The position numbers were made by a program, and so were the translations under genes. From positions 1-41,234 of the forward strand of contig CAZJYI010000104.1 in assembly GCA_964550025.1 (NCBI GenBank): DNA of 41,234 nt, read 5' to 3'. Positions 14,549-22,985 of this stretch are shown here, one piece after another; position 1 is the stretch's first letter, and each line of letters begins with the position of its first letter. The DNA is from CAZJYI01 sp964550025 (GTDB lineage: Bacteria; Verrucomicrobiota; Kiritimatiellia; UBA8416; CAYOBW01). Below the pieces are notes generated by a model that did no database searches, was not told the origin of the DNA, and worked only from the letters and a program-made list of their open reading frames with translations.

Positions 14549-15631
14549 ATGAGCGGTCAGATGAAAAGGCGGGAGTTCATTCGCAACAGCGCAGTGGCGG
14601 CGGGTTGTGTTGCCACGGGATTGAGCGGCAACTTCGTGGCCACGGCGGCCGACATCGACAACGTCAAGAAGACGCGCAGCTACAACGCGGACATGGAGTA
14701 CCGCCGGCTCGGTAAGACCGGTCTGTGGGTGTCCGCCGTCTGCCTCGGCGGCCACTGGAAACGCGTGAACGAAGTGACAGGCCAGCCGATCCCCGGCGTG
14801 AACCTGCCCAAGAACAATGCGACGGCCATGGAGGCTCTGAAGAAGAACCGCTATGATGTCCTGACCCGCTGCATGGAAACGGGGATCAACTACGTTGACG
14901 CCTGCACGAAAGCCGAGATTTCGGTTTACGGCCCCGCACTCAAGGACCGCCGCGACAAGATGTACATGGGCTTCGCCATGTGGCCGGAGTGCCCGCGCAA
15001 CGCGAAGTACCGCACGGCCGAGGCCCTGTTGGCCAAGCTGGACGAGGGGCTCAAGCTGGCGCAGGTTGACTACGTCGATGTGTGGCGCCTCGTGGCCAGC
15101 ACGCCCGGCAAGCACACTCCCGCGGAGGAAGAGCAGTTCGTCGAGGCTTTCGAGACGGCCAAGAAGCAGGGCAAGGCACGCTTCACCGGCGTCTCTTCGC
15201 ATGGCCGTGACTGGCTTGCCCGCTTGGCGCAGACCTGCCCCGAGCACTTCCAGGTACTGCTCTTCCCCTACACGGCGGCTTCGAAAGAGCTGCCGAAGCA
15301 CAGCCTCTTTGATGCCGTGCGCAAGCACGACGTCGGCACGTTCGGGATCAAGCCGTTTGGTGGCCTCTCGCTGTTCCACGGGACCAAGGATGCCGCGGAG
15401 AAGGCGAAACGGGCACGTCTGGCGATTCGCAACATCCTCGCGAATCCGGCGCTGACGGCGCCCATTCCCGGCCTGGCATGCGTCGAGGAAGTCGACAACA
15501 TGGTCGCCGCCATCAAGGAGCACCGTACGTTGGCCGCCGCCGAGAAACGCGAGCTGGACGAAGCCGGACGGCAGATGTGGGCGAGCCTCCCCGAGAGCTA
15601 CTCGTGGCTCAAGGACTGGGAGTACGTGTAG
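14549..15631 (+). CDS. Tat-exported aldo/keto reductase-like protein, catalytic residues apparently altered
   Basis: 360 residues; ATG at 14549 with GGAGG 7 nt upstream. The twin-arginine signal is KRREFIRNSA. The barrel starts at YRRLGKTGLWVSAVCLGG and continues with GINYVDACT, YVDVWRL, GKARFTGVSS and GIKPFGG, the expected order for an aldo/keto reductase. The catalytic aspartate is present (NYVDA). The lysine normally found in a TK pair after the third strand (here MYMGFAMW) and the histidine after YVDLY (here VDVWRLV) are not visible, and the tyrosine position is unclear. It may therefore be a non-redox binding protein or a divergent enzyme. It lies 21 nt after the isomerase-like gene. Confidence 0.85.
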   Translation: MSGQMKRREFIRNSAVAAGCVATGLSGNFVATAADIDNVKKTRSYNADMEYRRLGKTGLWVSAVCLGGHWKRVNEVTGQPIPGVNLPKNNATAMEALKKNRYDVLTRCMETGINYVDACTKAEISVYGPALKDRRDKMYMGFAMWPECPRNAKYRTAEALLAKLDEGLKLAQVDYVDVWRLVASTPGKHTPAEEEQFVEAFETAKKQGKARFTGVSSHGRDWLARLAQTCPEHFQVLLFPYTAASKELPKHSLFDAVRKHDVGTFGIKPFGGLSLFHGTKDAAEKAKRARLAIRNILANPALTAPIPGLACVEEVDNMVAAIKEHRTLAAAEKRELDEAGRQMWASLPESYSWLKDWEYV

Positions 15632-15643
15632 CCCTGTCGACCC

Positions 15644-15774
15644 GAGTGATCAGTTATCAGTGATCGGTGATCAGTGGGGACTGGTCGTTCCTTCGACTAC
15701 GCACACGCGTCTCGGGTGGGCTTGTATGTCCCCACTCTGATCACTGGTAACAGATCACTGGTAACAGATCACTC
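15644..15774. repeat. Fold-back repeat of 7-nt words (AGTGATC)
   Basis: The left arm (15644-15680) is AGTGATC, AGTTATC, AGTGATC, GGTGATC and then AGTGGGGA. The right arm (15729-15774) is its inverse, with GATCACT and GGTAACA alternating. The loop is 48 nt. It fills the gap between the aldo/keto reductase-like gene and the cytochrome and ends 4 nt before the cytochrome ATG. Confidence 0.8.
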
Positions 15775-15778
15775 CTCC

Positions 15779-16291
15779 ATGACTTACGCTGCAAGATCAA
15801 AGGACGGCTTTCTCGCTCCCTTCTGCCTCCTCATTCTCGTCGTCGGTTTCCTCATCGGCATGTCGGCCGTGGACCCGTTGCGTGTCCCGGGCGGCGTGCC
15901 GTTGCCGCCGGCCGACAACCATCTGTGCCTCGATTGCCATCTCAACTACGGCTATGACCCGTTCGCCGAAGGGCACCGCAAGGCGGGTATCGGGTGCGTG
16001 CGTTGCCACGGCGACTCCAACGAGCACCTGGAAGACGAGGAGGCCATCAACTCGCCCGACATCATGTACGCGAAGGAGCGTATTGATGCCTCGTGCCATG
16101 GCTGCCACAGGCTCGCAGGTCTGCGTTCCTCCTGCGTCATCGATGCCAATAAGAAAGTCTGCACCGACTGCCACGATACCCACCGCCTGCACGAGCGCAA
16201 GCGACGCTGGGACAGAACGACCGGTGTGCTCATCTACAAGGCCGAAGAGGAAGAGGGCATGGACGACGGGATGGGGATGGACATGATGTGA
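15779..16291 (+). CDS. Membrane-anchored tetrahaem cytochrome c
   Basis: 170 residues from the ATG at 15779; the frame is open further upstream, but only through repeat sequence. One N-terminal membrane segment (about 11-30) precedes a periplasmic domain with four CxxCH motifs: CLDCH (50), CVRCH (73), CHGCH (106) and CTDCH (128). The layout resembles cytochrome c3/NrfH-like electron carriers. Extra histidines between the motifs may be distal ligands. The tail is acidic and rich in methionine (EEEEGMDDGMGMDMM) and might bind metal. No ribosome binding site is visible, because a fold-back repeat ends 4 nt upstream; translation may depend on an unusual leader. Its partner could be the exported oxidoreductases or a respiratory complex outside the window. 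Confidence 0.85.
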   Translation: MTYAARSKDGFLAPFCLLILVVGFLIGMSAVDPLRVPGGVPLPPADNHLCLDCHLNYGYDPFAEGHRKAGIGCVRCHGDSNEHLEDEEAINSPDIMYAKERIDASCHGCHRLAGLRSSCVIDANKKVCTDCHDTHRLHERKRRWDRTTGVLIYKAEEEEGMDDGMGMDMM

Positions 16292-16332
16292 GGGGGCGGG
16301 ACGGTCCGGTTGCCCGGAGCGCGGAACTGCCG

Positions 16333-16476
<144 letters not shown>

Positions 16477-16499
16477 GGGTGAATGTCGGGAGGAGTTGG

Positions 16500-17975
16500 A
16501 TGAGGTCGTTGAGGACGCTGGGCTGCGCGGTGCTGTTGGCTGTGGGACTGGCCCCGGGTGCAGAGGCCCGGCAGCCGAACATCGTCTTCGTCCTTGCCGA
16601 TGACCTCGGCTATAGGGAGCTTGGCTGCTACGGGCAGAAGAAGATCCGCACGCCGCGTCTCGACAAGCTCGCCGCGGAGGGCATGCGCCTTATGCGGCAC
16701 TATAGCGGATCGCCGGTCTGCGCGCCGTCGCGCTGTGTTCTCATGACGGGCAAGCACCCCGGCCATGCCTTCGTGCGCAACAACAGCGAGCACAAGCCGG
16801 AGGGGCAGGGAGCCATGCCCGCTTCGGAGGTCACTCTGGCCCAGCTACTCAAGAAGCGCGGATACACCTGCGGCGCATTCGGAAAATGGGGGCTGGGCTA
16901 CCCCGGATCCACCAGCGATCCCATGAAGAAGGGCTTTGACCGCTTCTTCGGCTACAACTGCCAGCGGCACGCGCACAGCTATTATCCCAACTACCTGCGC
17001 TCCGACGACAAACGTGTTCCCCTCAACAACGAACCGCCCGTCCCCGGCCATGCCAGGCTCCCCAAAGACGCCGATCCGGCCGACCCGGCGAGCTACGAGC
17101 GCTACAAGGGCAAGGACTACGCTTCGGATCGCATCAACGAGCAGGTACTCGCCTTTGTCCGCGCCAACAAGGACAAGCCGTTCTTCCTCTACTATCCCAC
17201 AATCATCCCGCACCTGGCGCTGCACGTCCCCGACGACTCGCTCAAGGAGTACACCGCCCTGGGCTGGGAGGACCCTCCGCACGCAGCGCGCTATACGCCC
17301 CACTTCACCCCGCGCGCCGCGTACGCCGCCATGATTACCCGCATGGACGGCTATGTCGGGCGCCTCTTGGACCTGCTGGACGAGCTCGGCCTGCGGGACG
17401 ACACGGTTGTCGTCTTCTCATCCGACAACGGCGCAACCTACCTCGGCCCGATGGCGGAGTTCTTCGACTCGGTCGGCGCACTACGCGGACTGAAGGGGGA
17501 CAGCTACGAAGGCGGATTGCGCGTTCCCACCATCGTCCGCTACCCGGGAAAGGTCAAGGCCGGCAGCACGTGCGACCGCGTCAGCGGCTTCGAAGACTGG
17601 ATGCCGACGTTGCTCGAGCTTGTAGGCGCGGCGGATGCCGTCCCTGAAGACTGCGACGGGATCGGCATGGCCGCCACGCTGCTCGGGAAGAAGCAGGACC
17701 GGCGCCCCTTTCTCTATCGCGAGTTCTCCGGATACGGCGGACACCAGGCCGTCTGGATGGGGCGTTGGAAAGGAATCCGCACGGGGCTGAGCAAGAAGGC
17801 CAAAGCCGTTCCGGACATCGAGCTCTACAACCTTGCGGAGGACGAAGGCGAAAAGACCGACCTGGCCAAGCGCTACCCCGAGCGCGTGGCACAGATGAAG
17901 ACCATCATGGACCGCGAACACGTTCCGTCCGAGCGCTTCCCGCTACGGGCGTTGGATGGTTCGGCCAGGCGGTAG
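16500..17975 (+). CDS. Secreted type I sulfatase
   Basis: 491 residues from the ATG at 16500, chosen for GGAGG 6 nt upstream (an ATG at 16479 lies at the end of the repeat array). A signal peptide ends near EARQ. PNIVFVLADDLGY carries the calcium-binding aspartates. The active-site motif is C74-A-P-S-R78, followed by LMTGKHPGH; C74 would be converted to formylglycine by a maturation enzyme not encoded here. GKWGLG and SSDNGATYL complete the active site. The product removes sulfate from a carbohydrate or aryl ester, probably from marine or host glycans. The gene follows the tetrahaem cytochrome and is 18 nt before the nitrilase gene. Confidence 0.93.
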   Translation: MRSLRTLGCAVLLAVGLAPGAEARQPNIVFVLADDLGYRELGCYGQKKIRTPRLDKLAAEGMRLMRHYSGSPVCAPSRCVLMTGKHPGHAFVRNNSEHKPEGQGAMPASEVTLAQLLKKRGYTCGAFGKWGLGYPGSTSDPMKKGFDRFFGYNCQRHAHSYYPNYLRSDDKRVPLNNEPPVPGHARLPKDADPADPASYERYKGKDYASDRINEQVLAFVRANKDKPFFLYYPTIIPHLALHVPDDSLKEYTALGWEDPPHAARYTPHFTPRAAYAAMITRMDGYVGRLLDLLDELGLRDDTVVVFSSDNGATYLGPMAEFFDSVGALRGLKGDSYEGGLRVPTIVRYPGKVKAGSTCDRVSGFEDWMPTLLELVGAADAVPEDCDGIGMAATLLGKKQDRRPFLYREFSGYGGHQAVWMGRWKGIRTGLSKKAKAVPDIELYNLAEDEGEKTDLAKRYPERVAQMKTIMDREHVPSERFPLRALDGSARR

Positions 17976-17993
17976 GGCGATCGGCGATACACC

Positions 17994-18797
<804 letters not shown>

Positions 18798-18853
18798 CCG
18801 CGTAGTGCCCTAGCGGGAATGGGTCGGCCGCGGAAGGGACGCGAGGTGAGGGC

Positions 18854-18936
18854 GTTCTGTGACTCTTGTGGCTTTTGTGGCTATTCCGGACAGGGAGAAG
18901 GTTGGCCACAGAAGTCACAAAAGACACATAGTGCAC
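18854..18936. repeat. Fold-back of GTCACA nonamers without a gene inside
   Basis: The left arm (18854-18888) read on the minus strand is GCCACAAAA, GCCACAAGA, GTCACAGAA. The right arm (18900-18936) is GCCACAGAA, GTCACAAAA, GACACATAG. The words are the same as those flanking the GxxExxY gene at 13014-13445, but the loop here is only about 11 nt. Confidence 0.75.
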
Positions 18937-18970
18937 AGCGCAGCGTAGCCGCAACCAAGCGGGAATGTTG

Positions 18971-19032
18971 GACAGGATCAACAGGATCTACAGGATAACC
19001 CTTCCCATCCGGTAGATCCTGTAGATCGTGTC
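18971..19032. repeat. Fold-back of CAGGATC nonamers
   Basis: The left arm (18971-18996) consists of 9-nt words CAGGATCAA, CAGGATCTA, CAGGAT. The right arm (19007-19032) is the inverse, matching at about 22 of 26 positions. The loop is 10 nt. Confidence 0.75.
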
Positions 19033-19114
19033 AAGAAAACAAGAAAATGGCGGACTGTAGTACAGAGATCGCATAGTAAGGACTACTGAACTCGCGCCGT
19101 GCCCTTTCCGCTGC

Positions 19115-22100
19115 CTACTGTGTTTCCACGCGGTAGAAGACCGGCCCCGCGTTCTGAAGACGGTCTGTGTATGTAGAGATGGGCGAGATGCCGATCACGT
19201 TTGTTGCCACGATCTCAAAACCGCCGGAGAGGGTAGTGGCACGGCTGACGGTGTAGGATTTACCGTCGACGCCGGTCCACCGGATGATCACCTCGCGGGC
19301 TTCGTTCCGATGCTCCGCGGCGATGATCCTGAAGACGTCCCCGTCTTCGAGCGCCAGCGTGCCCGCCCGCTCCTCGTTTTCGTCGCTCATGCCGTCGCCG
19401 TCGGAATCGATTCCGCGAGTCTCGTCCCCGCCTTCCCAGCGGCAGCGAGACCTCCGCAGGCGGAGATCGATGCCCGAGAGATCCGTAGAGAGATCCCTGA
19501 TCGGGTTGCGGCGGTATGTGCCCACCGGGTCGAAGCGGTCGAGTCGCCCGTTTCCGTTGCCGTCCAGGTAGGCCCGGATCCAGTAGTCGCCGCCGGAGGG
19601 GAGTCCATCGATCGTGTAGGGACCCGGTTCGGGGATCTGCGCCGCCGCGATGCGGTTCAGGCCGTGCGGGCCGGTGAATGCCTCAACCAGGATTTCTCCG
19701 TGCCGCTGGCCGTGGCAGCGGACCTGCCCCGAGACCGCCCACGTGTCCGCTGCCCCCCTGGGTGTTGCCGTCAGTTCGCAATCGAAAGAGATGTCGGAGC
19801 TCGATCCACGCACCTGGTGAATCTCGACGGCCAGCACGTTTCGTCCGGTGACCAGCAGCGTCGGATCCAGACTGTGCCCGGTGAACTCGTCTTCCCCGTT
19901 CCCGGCCACGGTATGCCTGGCGCGGGTCCTGTGCCTGATCTTACCCCGGCGCATGTTGCTGCGAAGCGCTTCGGTGCCGTTCAAGTACACCACGGCCCCG
20001 TCGTCTCGCAGCAAGTCGAGTGTCAGCCGGCCCACGGTCTCAGGGAGCGGCGCGTCGAAGACTTTGCGGAAGTAGGTGGTGATGTGCTTGTGTCGCGGGT
20101 CCGCGCCGTAGTCGACCACCGTGGCTTCGTCGCCGTCGCCATATCCCAGTTGCGCCGGCCCACTCGTCCAGTCGCCGTCATCAAACGACGGGTCGCGCCA
20201 TGCCGTGCGCTGGTCGCTTCCGTCGTCCAGGTACTTCCAGATTGCGCCCTTGGACACGAGCGGTGTCGGGTTGGTGGGCACAAAGACGGACTCGTAGGCT
20301 CCCATGTTCGCCGTACCGTTCAGAATGCGCGGATGGCCGTCAAGGTCGACAGCGTCCGCCATCCAGGGATGATTCCGGCCGGCATCGATGCAGGGGGAGG
20401 AAGGCCCGAGGCGGTAGTTCACGGGTGATCCACCGGCAAACATGGGATCCCGGTCGGTGTTTCCCTCTCCCGGCGCAAGGGGCGTGGTGCAGGTATACCG
20501 ACAGACGACGCCCTGGTGGTTTCCGTCTCCGCCCATGTTACCCCAGATGATGCAGTTCTCGACCATGGCCCAGTCGCTGATCGAGTACACGCCTCCTCCT
20601 CCGAAGGCGGCCCTGTTCCCCACGATGGTGCAGTTGAAAACCGCGGCGCCGCCCAGGATCAACCCACCCCCGCCCGCGTACGGCGTCCCCCACGACTCGT
20701 TGTCCACGATCAGGCAACTGTGGAGAAGCCCATTTCCGGAGACGTTCCCGCCGCCGCCGTTGCGCGCCGAGTTGCCAACCACCACGCAACCCCGGATGAG
20801 ACCGCCTCGCAGGTCCAGGCCGCCCCCCGCATCCTGAGCCTGGTTGGTGGCAATCACGCAATGCTGCACGGTTCCGTCCCGGCAGTAGACGCCGCCCCCG
20901 GTACTGAACGCGCCGGTACGCGGCGGATCCCCGATACGCGGCGGGTTCCCGCGTGTCAGGGTGAATCCATCCACCACGGCATCGGGATGGGCCACGTAGA
21001 GGCAGCGAACCTCGGTATTGCCGTCGATAATCGTGGCGGCGGCGCCTTCAGTGCTCAGCAGTTCGATGCCCTTGGAGACGGCAACCTGTTCCGTCTGAAC
21101 GTACGTTCCTTGCGACACCAGAACCGTGTCGCCGTCGGCAGCCGCATGCACCGCGTCCTGGACGTTGCTGGCTGCCGTGGCCCAGCTCGCGAAAGGCGCG
21201 GTGTGCGAGCCGGACAACGACACATAATGGACTGGAGTCGGCGCCGTTGCGGCATTGAATTCGTACGCCCCCATGTCGACGATCGGCGGCGTCCCGTGCC
21301 CGCTGTCAGACGTCCAGGGGTCGTCGAGAAGACGCGGATTGCCTGCTACGTCGTACTCAGCCGTCGAAGGAACGACCGCGTTGTTACCGGCGTCGATGCA
21401 AGGCGACCCGATGCCCGGATGGTAGTCATGAATCCGGTAGGCGTCGCCGGGGTGCGCAAGGGAACCTACGTTTCCCCGGACGGTGATCGTCGCAAGGCCG
21501 TTCGAGACAATCCAGAATTGCAGGCATTGGTTGGTGTTCGGATTGAGGGCCTTGCCGACCAGCGCATCGGGGTGCCAACATGCGCTCCCATCGGTGAGCG
21601 TGCTTCGGCCCGCGGTCGTGTCGACGCGGGCAGGCGCAGTCCAGGCACCGCTCGGTCCCCCGGTGAACAGGGGGTCCACGTCGATGTTCCCTTCCCCGGC
21701 GGCCAGGGGCGCGGCGCAACTGTACGACAGTTCGACCCCCGTGTGTTCCGGCGAGTCCGGCGCGTGGTTTTCCGCAATGACGGTGTTCTCCACGCTGATC
21801 GCATGCCAGGCACGGATGCCTCCTCCGGTGTCGCCCGAGGAGTTGCCCGCAATCGTGCAGTTCCGGACCCTTCCCCAGGGACCGGCGGAGGCGATTCCGC
21901 CGCCCCCCGAGTGGAGCCTGCTCAACGCGATATTGCCGTTGATGACGGAGTCCTCGATAGTGCCGCCGTACCAGAAGCGCACCCCGCCGCCCGACCATTC
22001 CGCCGTATTGCCGGTGATCCGGCAGTTGCGAACGACACCGCCCCATTCCAGATCGACGCCCCCGGCCTGGGCCACGGAGTAGTTCCCCACAATCGTGCAG

Positions 22101-22543
22101 TTCCGCACCGTGCCCCCGCCGCTGCATTTCACGCCGCCCCCGCACTCGCGGCTGCCGGACGTGCGTCCGTTCATGACAGTGAAACCGTCGATTGCGGCAT
22201 CGACGTGGCTGAGATGGAAACAGCGGTTCGTGGTGTCGGGGTACCCGCCGTCAACGATGGTAACGTCCGGTCCGTTGACACTGCGGACCGTTATCGCATT
22301 CGAGACCGCAATCTCGCCGTCCGCAACGTACGTTCCGTTGGTTACCAGGACGAGGTCCCCATCGGCAGCGGCCTTGACAGCGTCGTCAATGGACGTGAAC
22401 GCGTTGGGCCAGGAGGACCCGTTGTTCGAGCCCGACGCGTCTGCGTCAACGAAGACGGTGCGGGGCAACGGGTCGCCCGCGGCGAGTCCCACACCCAGCA
22501 AGATCGGGCACAGAACCCGGAAAAGGCAGAATGGTGACTTCAT
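19115..22543 (-). CDS. Large secreted parallel beta-helix protein with calcium-binding C-terminal region
   Basis: 1142 residues from the ATG at 22541-22543, chosen for GGGAG 6 nt upstream and a signal peptide directly after it (the frame is open further upstream). Two similar halves each begin with TVFVDADASGSN or PVHYVSLSGSHT, go through many right-handed beta-helix coils rich in GGGV and NCTIVGN, and end in the choice-of-anchor Q pattern (GSPCIDAG, VDMGAYEF). A galactose-binding-like domain follows (YFRKVFDAP, LRDDGAVVYLNGTEALRSN), then DGNGNGRLDRFDPVG and DSDGDGMSDENEE, both calcium-binding loop patterns. The last 55 residues resemble the C-terminus of the protein at 36183. It is probably a cell-surface carbohydrate-binding protein, polysaccharide lyase-like protein or adhesin; no catalytic residue could be assigned. 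Confidence 0.88.
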   Translation of the reverse strand: MKSPFCLFRVLCPILLGVGLAAGDPLPRTVFVDADASGSNNGSSWPNAFTSIDDAVKAAADGDLVLVTNGTYVADGEIAVSNAITVRSVNGPDVTIVDGGYPDTTNRCFHLSHVDAAIDGFTVMNGRTSGSRECGGGVKCSGGGTVRNCTIVGNYSVAQAGGVDLEWGGVVRNCRITGNTAEWSGGGVRFWYGGTIEDSVINGNIALSRLHSGGGGIASAGPWGRVRNCTIAGNSSGDTGGGIRAWHAISVENTVIAENHAPDSPEHTGVELSYSCAAPLAAGEGNIDVDPLFTGGPSGAWTAPARVDTTAGRSTLTDGSACWHPDALVGKALNPNTNQCLQFWIVSNGLATITVRGNVGSLAHPGDAYRIHDYHPGIGSPCIDAGNNAVVPSTAEYDVAGNPRLLDDPWTSDSGHGTPPIVDMGAYEFNAATAPTPVHYVSLSGSHTAPFASWATAASNVQDAVHAAADGDTVLVSQGTYVQTEQVAVSKGIELLSTEGAAATIIDGNTEVRCLYVAHPDAVVDGFTLTRGNPPRIGDPPRTGAFSTGGGVYCRDGTVQHCVIATNQAQDAGGGLDLRGGLIRGCVVVGNSARNGGGGNVSGNGLLHSCLIVDNESWGTPYAGGGGLILGGAAVFNCTIVGNRAAFGGGGVYSISDWAMVENCIIWGNMGGDGNHQGVVCRYTCTTPLAPGEGNTDRDPMFAGGSPVNYRLGPSSPCIDAGRNHPWMADAVDLDGHPRILNGTANMGAYESVFVPTNPTPLVSKGAIWKYLDDGSDQRTAWRDPSFDDGDWTSGPAQLGYGDGDEATVVDYGADPRHKHITTYFRKVFDAPLPETVGRLTLDLLRDDGAVVYLNGTEALRSNMRRGKIRHRTRARHTVAGNGEDEFTGHSLDPTLLVTGRNVLAVEIHQVRGSSSDISFDCELTATPRGAADTWAVSGQVRCHGQRHGEILVEAFTGPHGLNRIAAAQIPEPGPYTIDGLPSGGDYWIRAYLDGNGNGRLDRFDPVGTYRRNPIRDLSTDLSGIDLRLRRSRCRWEGGDETRGIDSDGDGMSDENEERAGTLALEDGDVFRIIAAEHRNEAREVIIRWTGVDGKSYTVSRATTLSGGFEIVATNVIGISPISTYTDRLQNAGPVFYRVETQ

Positions 22544-22669
22544 GTGCGTCTCCCTTCTCCATGCAGAGTACCGCATCCGAAGGGAAGATGCACGCGGAAA
22601 CCGGGGTGCCCCGGACAAGTGTGTGGCGCGAACCGATGACAGGTATCGAATACTGCGGTACTCTTCCGG

Positions 22670-22875
22670 AGGGCCAACGGCCCGAAACAGGCCAGCCCGG
22701 CCCGGCAGGGCCGGGTGTTGTGTGCACGGACAATCAATGGAGGGCTGAAGGCCCGACACAGGTCATGCACCGGATGCTCGTGTCGGGCCTTCAGCCCTCA
22801 GATCGTTCTCCCCGCTTTCAATCCCCAGGGCTTGCCGCCCTGGGCTGGCCTCTGCCGGGCTTTCAGCCCTCCTAC
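22670..22875. repeat. REP-like cluster with perfect 20-bp inverted repeat
   Basis: GAGGGCTGAAGGCCCGACAC (22740-22759) pairs perfectly with 22780-22799 across a 20-nt loop. Next to it CCCAGGGC (22824-22831) pairs with GCCCTGGG (22837-22844), and further CGGGCTTTCAGCCCTC words follow. Similar GGGCT/AGCCC palindromes are common between genes in PVC bacteria. Confidence 0.8.
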
Positions 22876-22936
22876 ACCCGACTCCGTATGCCTTGCTCAG
22901 ACTTGGGGTCGTCGTGTGGACGCCTGAACGTGGGAC

Positions 22937-22979
22937 GGGTTTTCGCCGTTCCGCCGTCTTCGGCGGAACGGCGAACCCG
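22937..22979. terminator. Strong hairpin just downstream of HEAT-protein gene
   Basis: CGCCGTTCCGCCG (22944-22956) pairs perfectly with 22961-22973 across TCTT, and GGGTT/ACCC extends the stem. It begins about 7 nt after the stop of the minus-strand gene, where a terminator would be expected. No T-run follows, so it may be a REP-like element that stabilises the mRNA end instead. Confidence 0.5.
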
Positions 22980-22985
22980 CCATGC

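Larger units (their letters stand above)
18798..19114. other. Intergenic region with two fold-back repeats
   Basis: This 317-base region lies between the convergent nitrilase (+) and beta-helix (-) genes. It holds two fold-backs with different 9-nt words (18854-18936 and 18971-19032) and no gene. Either fold-back could help to separate convergent transcripts. Confidence 0.6.
22544..22985. other. Intergenic region packed with palindromic repeats
   Basis: 442 bases between two minus-strand genes. It holds a REP-like cluster at 22670-22875 and a hairpin at 22937-22979 just past the stop of the HEAT-protein gene. No gene or RNA was recognised. Confidence 0.6.

Noticed and set aside
20516..22537. 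A 673-codon + strand open frame across the beta-helix gene
   Set aside because: It lacks any recognisable domain, while the minus strand encodes a coherent signal peptide, beta-helix and calcium-loop protein.
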